The translations under genes and the position numbers were made by a program. 45,183 nt of DNA, from assembly GCF_003946275.1 (NCBI RefSeq), contig NZ_RHNQ01000013.1, positions 1 through 45,183 of the forward strand. The letters are read 5' to 3'. The notes beneath the pieces are model-generated. The model did not search any database, was not told where the DNA came from, and saw only the letters and a list, made by a program, of their open reading frames with translations. The DNA is from Loigolactobacillus backii (GTDB lineage: Bacteria > Bacillota > Bacilli > Lactobacillales > Lactobacillaceae). Positions 1 through 7,851 of the stretch are shown here, piece by piece (within the stretch, counting starts at the first letter, position 1; the number at the start of each line of letters is the position of its first letter).

Positions 1-80
1 AGCTAAATGGTTAAATTAATTAAAATATGCCCTGTGATACCAAGGGATCAGTCTGTCTTCATACTTTCAAGTTTCAGTTT
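1..80 (+). repeat. Left copy of 80-bp terminal inverted repeat
   Basis: The first 80 bases are the exact reverse complement of the last 80 bases of the window; the match stops abruptly after GTTTCAGTTT. Seen directly. The simplest reading is that the contig ends inside two inverted copies of one repeated element, probably an insertion sequence, which I do not recognise by name. Confidence 0.9.
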
Positions 81-146
81 AAATTCATTATTTTGTGCTG
101 TAAAATCAATTTAATCATTATAAACTTATTTGTGGGAGATGATCTT

Positions 147-980
147 ATGAAAACTCTAACTTTACCCTTACCCCAGATAGGTGAACGAGTGGCCAGCGCG
201 TACTTACAAGGGTATGTGCGTGAGCTAGATCCAAAAATAACCCAAACGGCGTACCCAGCTTTGATAATCGTTCCTGGTGGTTCATATACTCATATTCCTG
301 AGGCACAAGCAGAAACCATGGCGCTGGCATTTGCTGCCCATGGCCTACAAGTCTTTTATTTACGATATCACTTTATAAAAGATACCGCACCAAAACCACT
401 ATTACCTCAACCAATTATTGATTTAGGAGCTGCAGTTTTGACTTTACGCCAGCACGCTAGCGAGTTTCGGATCAATCCTACACAGATTATTGCGGCTGGT
501 TTCTCAGTAGGTGGCCATATTGTCAGCCTTTACGCTGATTATTGGCAATCAAAGTGGTTAACGCACGCACTCAATGTCCACCCAGAACAACTCAAATTAG
601 CGGCGGCCATTCTTAGTTATCCGGTTATTCGTTTAGATGCTGGTTTCCCGGCCAGTCAGGAACAATTAACCAAAATAACCAATCAACCGGCAAAGTTTGC
701 GGCAGATGAAGCAGTCACTAACGCTAATCCACCGACCTTTATCTGGCATACGATGGATGACCCAATGGTACCCGTTAGCAATAGTCTGCGTTATTTGACT
801 GCACTTTATCAGCAAAAGATTCCTGTAGAGGCCCACTTTTTCCATCACGGTCCCCACGGCCTAGCACTTGCTAATCAACAAACAGCCTGGAAGGCCGACG
901 CTAATCAACCACACGTCGCACACTGGGTTGATTTGGCGATTGAATGGTTAAATGAAACCTTAGCTTTAAATCTTTTCTAA
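147..980 (+). CDS. Alpha/beta-hydrolase, carbohydrate acetyl-esterase-like (Cest-2923 type)
   Basis: A 277-residue cytoplasmic alpha/beta-hydrolase without signal peptide. It has an oxyanion segment PGGSY, the nucleophile elbow GFSVGG with Ser120, an acid in the MDDP motif (Asp204 or Asp205) and His237 in HGPHG. The YPVI.LDAGFP and HGLALAN segments resemble, from memory, the small acetyl esterase Cest-2923 of Lactobacillus plantarum, which removes acetyl groups from small acetylated substrates. A longer frame opens at 27, but the ATG at 147 is preceded by GGGAGA and begins where the family begins, so the upstream 40 codons, which run into the terminal repeat, are excluded. No terminator is obvious downstream. 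The family is well supported; the natural substrate is inferred. Confidence 0.88.
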   Translation: MKTLTLPLPQIGERVASAYLQGYVRELDPKITQTAYPALIIVPGGSYTHIPEAQAETMALAFAAHGLQVFYLRYHFIKDTAPKPLLPQPIIDLGAAVLTLRQHASEFRINPTQIIAAGFSVGGHIVSLYADYWQSKWLTHALNVHPEQLKLAAAILSYPVIRLDAGFPASQEQLTKITNQPAKFAADEAVTNANPPTFIWHTMDDPMVPVSNSLRYLTALYQQKIPVEAHFFHHGPHGLALANQQTAWKADANQPHVAHWVDLAIEWLNETLALNLF

Positions 981-1152
981 AAAGGCCCACTTAATTGCTT
1001 AAAGCTACATTGACTTTAGCCACTAACTGGTCTAGTTAATCATCACCAACCAATCATTATAAATTCTTTATAAAATATACCACTAACTACGGTATAAGCC
1101 GTCTTTAAGTGAAGTGGTATAGCCTAATTACGTTATCTAGGATGCTAATTAC

Positions 1153-1180
1153 TTGTTAAATTCTCATTTTACGGTATACT
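1153..1180 (+). promoter_or_regulatory. Sigma-A-type promoter of the small protein gene at 1241
   Basis: TTGTTA at 1153-1158 and TATACT at 1175-1180 are separated by 16 bp, and a GAAAGAGGG ribosome binding site follows before the ATG at 1241. Upstream, an 8-bp inverted repeat ATACCACT/AGTGGTAT (1077-1084 and 1113-1120) is of unknown role. Consensus match only. Confidence 0.55.
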
Positions 1181-1240
1181 TAATATAGTGTTTAAGGTTA
1201 CTTTCGTATTTCCGCCACGATTAGAAAGAGGGAAACGACC

Positions 1241-1519
1241 ATGGCAGTACGCAACTATTTTCAACTCAGGCCAGCATTCAATGATGATGCTTCTGACTTT
1301 GTTCTCCATTTTATTGATATCCCACGACCAGATCTTAAAGCCTTTCCACGTGTCACTAAATTAGGTGACTGGATGGCTTACGGTGACACTGATTACCGTT
1401 TCTGGAGTCACATTAGTAAGGCTGATTTTACAGCAGTTATTGCTAAGGAGACCGGAATTGATCCCAGTCATTTCGAAGTTGTCGATGGTCAAGACTACGA
1501 AGATTACGCTTATTTTTAA
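1241..1519 (+). CDS. Small hypothetical protein, 92 aa
   Basis: I do not recognise this family. The 92-residue product has no signal peptide or membrane segment. It is rich in aromatic and acidic residues and ends in an acidic tyrosine-rich tail (DGQDYEDYAYF). A good promoter lies upstream, a GAAAGAGGG ribosome binding site precedes the ATG, and a strong terminator follows at 1676-1706, so it looks like a real single-gene transcription unit. A dispersed repeat occupies the space between its stop codon and the terminator. It is convergent with recQ. Function unknown; coding status is supported by the flanking signals rather than by homology. Confidence 0.7.
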   Translation: MAVRNYFQLRPAFNDDASDFVLHFIDIPRPDLKAFPRVTKLGDWMAYGDTDYRFWSHISKADFTAVIAKETGIDPSHFEVVDGQDYEDYAYF

Positions 1520-1538
1520 TTAAAATCATTAATTACTT

Positions 1539-1660
1539 GGGAGTGGGACAAAAGTCCGTTTCGGGTTTACTACATAACGTAAGCTAATCCAGTAACTATA
1601 GTACGGTTACTAGACTAGGCAGGAAAACCCAGACTTTTTGGCACACAATTCTAGAGTAAT
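1539..1660 (+). repeat. Dispersed intergenic repeat, family A copy 1
   Basis: It begins GGGAGTGGGACAAAAGTC and ends around TTCTAGAGTAAT. The reverse strand of 7691-7812 carries the same head and tail blocks (GGGAGTGGGACAAAAGTC; AGGCA.GGAA; CCCAG.CTTTT.GGC.CAC; TTCTAGAGTAAT) with a shorter spacer. Similar GGGAGTGGGACA elements are, from memory, common between genes of Firmicutes. No reading frame. Function unknown. Confidence 0.7.
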
Positions 1661-1675
1661 GCTCGGAAATAGCAG

Positions 1676-1706
1676 GAGGTTGACGCAAAAGCGTCAACCT
1701 CTTTTT
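1676..1706 (+). terminator. Intrinsic terminator after the 1241 gene
   Basis: Perfect 11-bp stem (1676-1686 with 1691-1701), an AAAA loop and TTTTT at 1702-1706 on the plus strand. No T tract lies on the minus-strand side, so it serves the plus-strand transcript, not recQ. Confidence 0.9.
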
Positions 1707-1719
1707 GTAACTTCCAAGA

Positions 1720-3522
1720 TTACGGTCGCAAAAATTGCCCCCTAATCTTTTTTTGTGTCGTTGCAGTATTAATCGCATCAAGAAACTGTTGCCCGTACTT
1801 GTCTAGCTTGCTTTGACCAATCCCCTTGACTTCTAACATTTCGGTTAAATTAGTTGGTAGCTCACCTGCTAGAGCATGAAGTGTCTTATCTGAAAAAATA
1901 ACGAACGGGGGAACTTGTTGCTTTTCGGCTAACTCGCGCCGTAACTGACGTAATTTCTGAAATAGCTCATCATCCTCGGGTAAGGATTGCTGTGCTTTTA
2001 CTGCTGTCTTACGTAACACTTGCTGCTTTCCACGTAACACTTGCTCGCCCGCTGCTGTCACCTGAACTAGTGGAAATTTTCCACCACTAACCCTCAGAAA
2101 ACCCGCCGCCGTTAAAAAATCAATTAACCCAATCACTTTTTTCTGTGACTGCCGTTTTAATAATCCATAAGTAGAGAGTTCTTGAAAATGCTGCTGTCGA
2201 ACACGCAACGTATTAGCACCAGTTAAAACTTGCGCAATTACTGCTTTACCGAAACGCTCGTGCATTCGAATCACACAGGATAATACCTTTTGTGTATCAA
2301 CAGTGATATCTTGCTCTTCTCGTTTATCCAGGCAATTGCTGCAACGCCCGCACGGCTCGCCAGGCTCATCCCCAAAATAACGTAAAATAAACTGTTGTAA
2401 GCAGGTCTGCGTATTGGCGTACTGCGCCATTTCCTGTAGCTTGCGGTACTCCTTTTGTTTATGTTCATCGTCCATTTCTGACTGATCAATGAAAAAATGC
2501 TGGATTTGTGTGTCCTGCGCTCTAAAGATTAGAATTGCCTCACTGGGTAGGCCATCACGCCCGGCCCGGCCAGCCTCTTGATAATAAGCCTCTAAACTTC
2601 CTGGTACCTGGGCGTGAATCACAAAGCGGACGTTACTTTTATCTATCCCCATGCCAAAAGCGTTAGTTGCCACCATTACCTGAACGCGATCATACAAAAA
2701 GTCCTCTTGGTTCTGGCGCCGTTCTTGCTCTGATAAGCCTCCATGATACTGCGTTGCTTTAATTTTATGCTGTTGTAGTAAGTGGACCAAGCGTTGCACC
2801 TCTTTACGGGTACTCGCATAAATAATTCCGGACTGATCATGATTCAACTTCAAATAGTCTAACAAAAAACGATCACGGTCTTGATTCTTAATCACCTGGA
2901 AGGCCAGATTATCCCGAGCAAAACCAGTTCGAATAACATTTTCGGTCGGAATTTCTAAACGCCGACAAATATCGTCTGCGACTTGGATGGTGGCGGTGGC
3001 CGTCAAGGCTATAATCGGTGGCTGACTTGGTAGTTGCGCCAAACTAGTCGTTAAGTTTAAGTAACTAGGGCGAAAATCGTGGCCCCACTGCGAAATACAG
3101 TGGGCCTCATCAACTGCAATTAATGAAATATTAAGTTGACCAAGTTCGGCCAAAAAAGAGCTTGAATCTAACCGTTCTGGTGCTAAGTAGAGCAGCTTGA
3201 CCTCACCACTAGCAGCCAACCGCAAATGCTCATTAATTTCGGCATAATCCAAAGTACTATTAATAAAAGTCGCTGGAATATCATTTTCGTGTAAGGCATC
3301 CACTTGGTCCTTCATTAGCGAAATCAGTGGCGAGATTACTAAAGTGATACCCGGCAGCAATAAGGCCGGTATTTGGTAGCACAGTGATTTACCACCACCA
3401 GTCGGCATTAACGCTAAGCTATTTTCACCAGCAAGTACCTTATCAATTGCTGTCTTTTGCCCGCGGCGAAAATGATCATAACCAAATTTTGTTTTCAAAA
3501 GGGTCGCTGCTGTTAGTTGCAT
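1720..3522 (-). CDS. recQ: ATP-dependent DNA helicase RecQ
   Basis: A 600-residue RecQ helicase, a 3'-5' DNA-unwinding enzyme of recombination and fork repair. In order: Walker A MPTGGGKS with the Lys near residue 45, SPLISLMKDQ, the DEAH box at about 138-141 followed by CISQWGHDFRP, helicase motifs including QEAGRAGRDG, a zinc-binding region with four cysteines (one upstream Cys plus CGRCSNC), a winged-helix region, and a C-terminal HRDC domain (EMLEVKGIGQSKLDKYG). The frame stays open to 3570, but ATG at 3522 has a GGAAAGTGAG site and gives the usual N-terminus, so I use it. The MazG-like gene lies upstream on the same strand. Full length and intact. Confidence 0.96.
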   Translation of the reverse strand: MQLTAATLLKTKFGYDHFRRGQKTAIDKVLAGENSLALMPTGGGKSLCYQIPALLLPGITLVISPLISLMKDQVDALHENDIPATFINSTLDYAEINEHLRLAASGEVKLLYLAPERLDSSSFLAELGQLNISLIAVDEAHCISQWGHDFRPSYLNLTTSLAQLPSQPPIIALTATATIQVADDICRRLEIPTENVIRTGFARDNLAFQVIKNQDRDRFLLDYLKLNHDQSGIIYASTRKEVQRLVHLLQQHKIKATQYHGGLSEQERRQNQEDFLYDRVQVMVATNAFGMGIDKSNVRFVIHAQVPGSLEAYYQEAGRAGRDGLPSEAILIFRAQDTQIQHFFIDQSEMDDEHKQKEYRKLQEMAQYANTQTCLQQFILRYFGDEPGEPCGRCSNCLDKREEQDITVDTQKVLSCVIRMHERFGKAVIAQVLTGANTLRVRQQHFQELSTYGLLKRQSQKKVIGLIDFLTAAGFLRVSGGKFPLVQVTAAGEQVLRGKQQVLRKTAVKAQQSLPEDDELFQKLRQLRRELAEKQQVPPFVIFSDKTLHALAGELPTNLTEMLEVKGIGQSKLDKYGQQFLDAINTATTQKKIRGQFLRP

Positions 3523-3677
3523 ATTTCGCTCACTTTCCGTTTTTACTGATCCCTCTATTTTAAGCGGCAATCATTTAAGTTTCAACTACCAATGCCACTA
3601 CTTAGAAACTCCGCCAAATTTCATTTAACATCCGCCGAATTAGTTATAAATGGTAGCTTGTACTAATTAGCCAGGTC

Positions 3678-3712
3678 GTGTTTGGAAATACCTTTACTAG
3701 TTAATGCATTCC
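3678..3712. repeat. Short dispersed repeat fragment
   Basis: The block TGTTTGGAAA-TACCTTT-ACTAGTT here recurs at about 11033-11058. It shares the TGTTTGGAAA start with the fold-back elements at 11081-11187 and 42705-42824. A fragment only; the surrounding 3523-3758 gap holds no gene I can support. Confidence 0.4.
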
Positions 3713-3758
3713 TAACTTTAACACCAATTTAAATAACCCCACCAAAAATACCCCACCA

Positions 3759-4079
3759 TTAACTATTTTCGAATCGTTGGCCTAATTTGGTTTCACTAGC
3801 AGTTAACAGATTTTCTGGAACAATATCGTATTTCGCACTAATGATCAACACTTGATCTAAAATATCTGCTAATTCTTCTTGGAGATTTGCGCGTTTTTGG
3901 GCATCCGATCCCGGTTTTTCCCCAGGATGATCGCGACCAATTTCTAACGCCCGAATCGCCCGGGAAAGTTCCCCCACTTCTTCAGTTAGAAAATTCAACC
4001 GAATAAACGGTGAATACTGGTACCAATTGCGCTGCTTATAAAAAGTAACCAACCATTGTTGATGTTCTTGTAAAGTCAT
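3759..4079 (-). CDS. MazG-like nucleotide pyrophosphohydrolase-fold protein
   Basis: A 106-residue all-alpha protein with the MazG-type metal-binding pattern: EEVGELSRAIR at about residues 33-43 and EELADILDQVLIISAKY in the C-terminal half (ExxE...ExxD). MazG-family enzymes hydrolyse (d)NTPs to monophosphates and are usually linked to nucleotide-pool cleaning. The frame could start at 4154, but ATG 4079 has AAGGGG seven bases upstream and starts at the domain boundary. It lies upstream of recQ on the same strand, about 240 bp apart. Family assignment is good; actual substrate unknown. Confidence 0.82.
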   Translation of the reverse strand: MTLQEHQQWLVTFYKQRNWYQYSPFIRLNFLTEEVGELSRAIRALEIGRDHPGEKPGSDAQKRANLQEELADILDQVLIISAKYDIVPENLLTASETKLGQRFENS

Positions 4080-4273
4080 ATTAAGCCCCTTAGTTTCTAT
4101 TAGTTTTGTAGGACAAGTATAAACTATCGCTAAAATAATTCGGACGATATTCAAAAAATAGTTCTTAATTTAAATTCTATTCTTCTTTCTGAAATTTATT
4201 GCTGTAAAATTAAAGCGTTAGTTTAGATATAACCTAAAAATCAGCCAGATATAACCTGTTATTTCACTATAGG

Positions 4274-4303
4274 TAGACAATCCTAGTGCATCATAGCTAT
4301 TAA
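4274..4303 (+). promoter_or_regulatory. Possible promoter for the structured RNA
   Basis: TAGACA (4274-4279) and TATTAA (4298-4303) are spaced by 18 bp, putting a start about 25-30 bases before the outer helix. Just upstream, AGATATAACCT occurs twice (4225-4235 and 4248-4258). The match to consensus is weak; no other use of this stretch is visible. Confidence 0.3.
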
Positions 4304-4338
4304 AAATAATGTTTATGCTGCTTGGCCACTGAATTGCA

Positions 4339-4884
4339 CTTGCTCAGATTTAGTTAGGTTTCATTCCGGAGCTGGCGTATGGAACGCGTGGCGCGTTGAC
4401 AAGCTAATTTTCTTTCCGATTAAACCCATTCGGAAAAGAAAATGGATCTTGTCAATCACGCAAGGTACTAAATGACCACAATTCAGTCATCAAGTACCTT
4501 CGACACGGCTGATACACCAGCGCCTCCATTTCACCTTGGCAGTGGTTGCCATTAGACACAAATAGCGTTTGAACGTTCTATTGCTGCTGATGGAGTGGAG
4601 GGGCGCAAGGGCCAGCTGTGTCGATGATTATTAATGGCGGTCTTGGCGAGATCCACTTTTACTCCAGCTTTGCTTTTATCTAGTAAAAGTTAGCTCGCCA
4701 ACCCGCCACTGTCGCTCATTCTTAACAACTAATTTTAGCAAATATTAATTACTAGAACATATTCACTAAACAGAACTTGTTTCCCGTTGTCGATTGGATT
4801 AAGCCGAAGCCCGGCAAGTCCAAGTCGCACGCGTTCCGTCCTCGCGCACCGGAATGGAATCTAATCTGTTCTGGCTTGTTCAAG
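4339..4884 (+). ncRNA. Candidate large ornate structured RNA (about 550 nt; ROOL-like class suspected)
   Basis: No coding frame spans this region, but it folds as nested and consecutive helices. The outer helix pairs 4354-4369 with 4849-4864 (16 bp: 14 Watson-Crick and two G-U), extended by 4345-4348/4865-4868 and 4339-4342/4881-4884. Inside are 4381-4390/4828-4837 (10 bp), 4396-4403/4448-4455 with an inner hairpin, 4462-4469/4493-4500 with 4472-4476/4486-4490, 4501-4510/4614-4623 with nested 4537-4541/4547-4551 and 4561-4565/4578-4582, then 4636-4640/4703-4707, 4643-4650/4694-4701, 4655-4663/4682-4690, and 4803-4806/4812-4815. The non-Watson-Crick pairs in the two long helices are G-U on the plus strand and would be A-C on the other, which fixes the strand. 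Size and architecture fit ROOL; identity is inferred. No tmRNA or RNase P signature is visible. Confidence 0.72.
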
Positions 4885-4902
4885 TTAGGTTTTGGCGTTC
4901 TG

Positions 4903-4921
4903 AAAACTAGCTAATAGTTTT
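4903..4921 (+). terminator. Weak A/T hairpin downstream of the structured RNA
   Basis: AAAACTA (4903-4909) pairs with TAGTTTT (4915-4921) around a 5-base loop, shortly after the outer helix ends. It is A/T-rich and lacks a long T tract, so it is only a tentative 3' end. Confidence 0.25.
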
Positions 4922-5050
4922 AAATATGGTCGCTACACGCCACTAGGAGAGTGTTTAAAAAATTACTCAACTTCCCATGTTTATTCACAAGCTTAAACCT
5001 CTTTTTTTCAACACACCTTAATCAAATTAGAAATGAAAGTTGGTTTTAAA

Positions 5051-5620
5051 ATGAAAAAAATTGCCGTTTACTGTGGCGCCTCCTCTGGTAATAATAAAAT
5101 TTATCAGGATGCCGCTCGCAAATTAGGTCGCTGGCTAGTACGTGAAAACCTTGAATTAGTTTATGGCGGTGGCGGCGTCGGTTTAATGGGTACACTGGCA
5201 AGCGAAGTCCTACATAATGGTGGTAAAGTACACGGCGTTATGCCTCAGGAATTAGTCGATCGGGGTGCCGCCTTCAGTGAACTCTCTGATCTAGAAGTTG
5301 TGGCCAATATGTCCATTCGAAAACAGGAAATGTTAACGATGGCGGATGGCTGTATTGCTTTACCAGGTGGCCCTGGAACTTTAGAAGAAATTGTAGAAGC
5401 ATTCTCGTGGGCAAGAATTGGCAATAACGATAATCCCTGCGTTTTTTACAATATTAATGGCTACTATAATCCGTTGAAGGCTATGTTCGATGAAATGGTG
5501 CAGGATGATTTTCTTACCCAAATTGACCGGGAAAAGCTGCTATTCTCTGATTCATTAAAAGAGATTTTGGCCTTCATGACCGCTTATATTCCGCCTAAGG
5601 TTCGTCATTATCAAAATTGA
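5051..5620 (+). CDS. LOG-family protein (nucleotide 5'-monophosphate phosphoribohydrolase type)
   Basis: A 190-residue Rossmann-like protein of the LOG/TIGR00730 family. The start KKIAVYCGASSG, the glycine-rich YGGGGVGLMG, and the signature PGGPGTLEE at residues 105-113 are all present and intact. Characterised members cleave ribose 5-phosphate from cytokinin or purine nucleoside monophosphates; older annotations say lysine decarboxylase, which is not supported for this motif. An ATG at 5033 is also in frame, but the family normally begins with MKKIAVYCG, so I use 5051; neither start has a strong ribosome binding site. It lies just after the structured RNA. Confidence 0.9.
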   Translation: MKKIAVYCGASSGNNKIYQDAARKLGRWLVRENLELVYGGGGVGLMGTLASEVLHNGGKVHGVMPQELVDRGAAFSELSDLEVVANMSIRKQEMLTMADGCIALPGGPGTLEEIVEAFSWARIGNNDNPCVFYNINGYYNPLKAMFDEMVQDDFLTQIDREKLLFSDSLKEILAFMTAYIPPKVRHYQN

Positions 5621-5699
5621 TTTTCCGGTGCCACTACCAACTCGGTAAACCTGGGATTCATGTACTTATTACTTCGTACAATGGCTATCAAAAAATTTC

Positions 5700-5750
5700 T
5701 TGCCAAATTTTCTAAAGTATCCTATAGTGTAATAGAAAGCTAATACACTA
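5700..5750 (+). promoter_or_regulatory. Promoter and GntR operator of the YtrA-type operon
   Basis: TTGCCA (5700-5705) and TATAGT (5723-5728) are separated by 17 bp. An inverted repeat TAGTGTAATAG (5725-5735) / CTAATACACTA (5740-5750), 10 of 11 matching, covers the -10 and start region. This fits autorepression by the GntR protein encoded next. The AAGGAGG site of that gene follows immediately. Confidence 0.75.
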
Positions 5751-5764
5751 TTAAGGAGGGCCAC

Positions 5765-6142
5765 ATGAAATTCAACGATAAGGTACCGATTTATTACCAA
5801 ATCAAACAGTACGTTTATCAAGAAATTATTCTAGGACATCTCAAGGCCGGGCAGAAGCTGCCAGCAATTCGGCAATTGGCGGTAACGTTAACGGTTAACG
5901 TCAACACAATCCAACGAGCACTGAGTGAGTTAACGACGGAAGGGATCATTATCACCCAACGTGGTAAGGGTAATTTTGTGACTAGCGATACCCAACTACT
6001 GCAAGCGCTAAAAAAACGCATAGTTACGGAACAATTTAGTGAATTATATGATAAAATGCTTGCCCTCAAAATCACTCCTGCAGAAATGGTGCAATATTTA
6101 AAAAACTACATTGACCAACGAAAGGAAGTACAACATGACTGA
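5765..6142 (+). CDS. GntR-family transcriptional regulator, YtrA subfamily
   Basis: A 125-residue protein with an N-terminal winged helix: YYQIKQYVYQEI, the LPAIRQLAVTLTVN recognition region and NTIQRALSELTTEGII, ending in RGKGNFV. The short helical C-terminus without a ligand-binding domain is typical of the YtrA subfamily. These proteins repress the ABC transporter operon they head, often in cell-envelope or antibiotic stress. AAGGAGG precedes the ATG, and its own promoter carries a palindrome. The ATPase start overlaps its stop by 8 bases. Inducer unknown. Confidence 0.92.
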   Translation: MKFNDKVPIYYQIKQYVYQEIILGHLKAGQKLPAIRQLAVTLTVNVNTIQRALSELTTEGIIITQRGKGNFVTSDTQLLQALKKRIVTEQFSELYDKMLALKITPAEMVQYLKNYIDQRKEVQHD

Positions 6143-6848
6143 AGTTCTACAAATTAAAAATCTAACTTATAAATTAAATCTAGTTAGCATTCTTGACGAT
6201 CTCACCTGTACTATACCGGCAGGCAGCATTGTTGGTTTATTGGGCGCAAATGGTGCCGGCAAAACAACGTTAATGCGTTTGATTAGTGGTGTTGCCAAAG
6301 GTTTCCATGGCGAAATCAACGTTAATCAACAAACCAGTGTCGTTAATCGGAAGCAACAGATCAGCTTTAGTCATCAATTAGACGGTAGCGATCGGCGAGC
6401 TCGTTTGGCACAAATTGTTCATGATTACACGCTACTTTACCCTGATTTCTCGGCGACGCAATTTCAACAATTGGCAGATTTTCTTGAGCTTGATTTGCAC
6501 CAGCGCCTCAGTAAATTATCTAAGGGTAACCGCAACAAATTTATCGTTGCATTAACTTTGGCACGTCAAGTCCCCCTTTATTTGTTGGATGAACCATTTG
6601 ATGGGATTGACGTCATGAGCCGCAAAAAGATTATTGCCAGTATTCTAAAATGGAAATCAGAAACGGCCACAATTCTCATCAGCGATCATCACGTTAACGA
6701 TATCGCTAATTTATTGGACGCAGTGGTTATTGTCAAGGATAAGCACGTCGTTGCTCAAGAACAGGCTGACACAATTCGTGAAAAATACGGCGAAAGTATC
6801 GAGGACTATTACGAAAATCTTTATACTGGAGGCGAGAATGATGACTAA
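6135..6848 (+). CDS. ABC transporter ATP-binding protein (YtrB-like)
   Basis: A 237-residue ATPase subunit. Walker A GANGAGKT lies at residues 37-44, a variant signature reads LSKGN, Walker B is LYLLDEP at about 148-154, and the H-loop is SDHH. It has no membrane segments and should pair with the permease encoded next. The in-frame start at 6111 lies inside the GntR gene; ATG 6135 with AAAGGAAG upstream is better and gives translational coupling with GntR. Substrate unknown; YtrA-type context suggests export or envelope protection. Confidence 0.9.
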   Translation: MTEVLQIKNLTYKLNLVSILDDLTCTIPAGSIVGLLGANGAGKTTLMRLISGVAKGFHGEINVNQQTSVVNRKQQISFSHQLDGSDRRARLAQIVHDYTLLYPDFSATQFQQLADFLELDLHQRLSKLSKGNRNKFIVALTLARQVPLYLLDEPFDGIDVMSRKKIIASILKWKSETATILISDHHVNDIANLLDAVVIVKDKHVVAQEQADTIREKYGESIEDYYENLYTGGENDD

Positions 6849-7593
6849 AATATTGGCATTAACGACAAACTTATTTCGCAAAAAGAGTAATAGTGTACAC
6901 GCCATTGTTGGCTTGCAGCTACTGGCATTAGTGATCACCTTGATCAACATGCTATGGAAGCACACTTTTGATCGGATAGACCCAATTGGATTAACGCTTT
7001 CTTATGGTTTTCTTGCCGGTCTAATTTTATTTATATTATTGGCACGCCGAACCGAACACGTTTGGACCAGCAGTTCAGCGCGGTTATTACCCATCACCGA
7101 CACCAAATTATACTTAGCTAATCTGGGTTCAACGTTACTCAGCTTCATTTACTTTCTAGTGCTGGAACTGATAATCGGCGGGATCTGCAGTATCGGTGCT
7201 TTATCAGATATCCACGCTTCTTTCCAGCAAATTTTGCCTTATACCGCTACTAGTCTAACGACCATTCTGGCACTGACTTTATACGGTTGGGCGTTCATTA
7301 GTTTAGTTCATTTGTTGGGGGTAACCATTAGCACTTGGTTACCAGAAATGCGCTCCAAATTTATTTATTTCGTGTTATACGTTGTAGTTGGGATTCTTCT
7401 TTTGAAGATTTTATCTACGATGGGCAATTTGCTAGGGAAATTTGTTACCCCGCTCTTCACGGGCCAATATAATGCAACCATTAATCCTGGCCTACTGAGT
7501 TTTAGTGGGATACTTTTCTTAATAACAATCGTCTTCTCACTCCTTAACATCTACCTGTTAAAGAATTGGGTAGAAACCAAACAAAACGCCTAA
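6838..7593 (+). CDS. ABC transporter permease, six-helix membrane protein
   Basis: A 251-residue hydrophobic protein with about six membrane spans, at roughly residues 20-40, 50-70, 90-115, 125-155, 170-190 and 215-240. There is no signal peptide or large extracellular domain. The ATG at 6838 (or the next codon) overlaps the ATPase stop and has GGAGGCGAG upstream, so the start far inside the ATPase gene at 6730 is rejected. It is the third gene of the GntR-ABC operon, which ends at the 7621 terminator. Family-level sequence similarity is weak; the role comes from context. Confidence 0.82.
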   Translation: MMTKILALTTNLFRKKSNSVHAIVGLQLLALVITLINMLWKHTFDRIDPIGLTLSYGFLAGLILFILLARRTEHVWTSSSARLLPITDTKLYLANLGSTLLSFIYFLVLELIIGGICSIGALSDIHASFQQILPYTATSLTTILALTLYGWAFISLVHLLGVTISTWLPEMRSKFIYFVLYVVVGILLLKILSTMGNLLGKFVTPLFTGQYNATINPGLLSFSGILFLITIVFSLLNIYLLKNWVETKQNA

Positions 7594-7620
7594 TTATAAA
7601 AATAGTCACGATTATAATTG

Positions 7621-7670
7621 AAAGGTCCACTGCATATCAGACTTAATTGCCTGATACGCAGTGGACCTTT
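7621..7670 (+). terminator. Intrinsic terminator of the GntR-ABC operon
   Basis: A 20-bp stem (7621-7640 with 7651-7670, one mismatch) with a 10-base loop. The stem ends in CCTTT and CTT follows. It comes 28 bases after the permease stop codon. Confidence 0.9.
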
Positions 7671-7690
7671 CTTACGTTTAAATCTAGCAT

Positions 7691-7812
7691 ATTTGAAAAA
7701 GCGTCCAGATTTTACTCCGCAATTGGGGATTATTACTCTAGAACGTGCGCCAAAAGCCTGGGTTCCCGTGCCTAACTACAGCCAATTCAAAATAGACTTT
7801 TGTCCCACTCCC
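7691..7812 (-). repeat. Dispersed intergenic repeat, family A copy 2
   Basis: The minus strand reads GGGAGTGGGACAAAAGTC at 7812 and shares the conserved blocks of the copy at 1539-1660, through TTCTAGAGTAAT; its spacer is about 40 bp shorter. It lies between the ABC operon terminator and the 3' end of the antiporter gene. A tail fragment (CTAGAACGTGCGCC) recurs near 11187-11200. Confidence 0.7.
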
Positions 7813-7851
7813 AGCTTGCTACCTTTTAAACTCAACTATGCTTGAAAAGAA

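Noticed and set aside
1-146. N-terminal extension of the esterase from the ATG at 27
   Set aside because: The extra 40 residues are encoded partly by the terminal repeat, and the good ribosome binding site belongs to ATG 147.
4339-4884. tmRNA, RNase P RNA or a CRISPR-related RNA as identity of the structured region
   Set aside because: No tag-peptide or tRNA-like end, no RNase P core consensus, and no regularly spaced direct repeats.
7618-7845. 75-codon plus-strand open frame
   Set aside because: It is made of the 7621-7670 terminator hairpin and a dispersed repeat and has no ribosome binding site.
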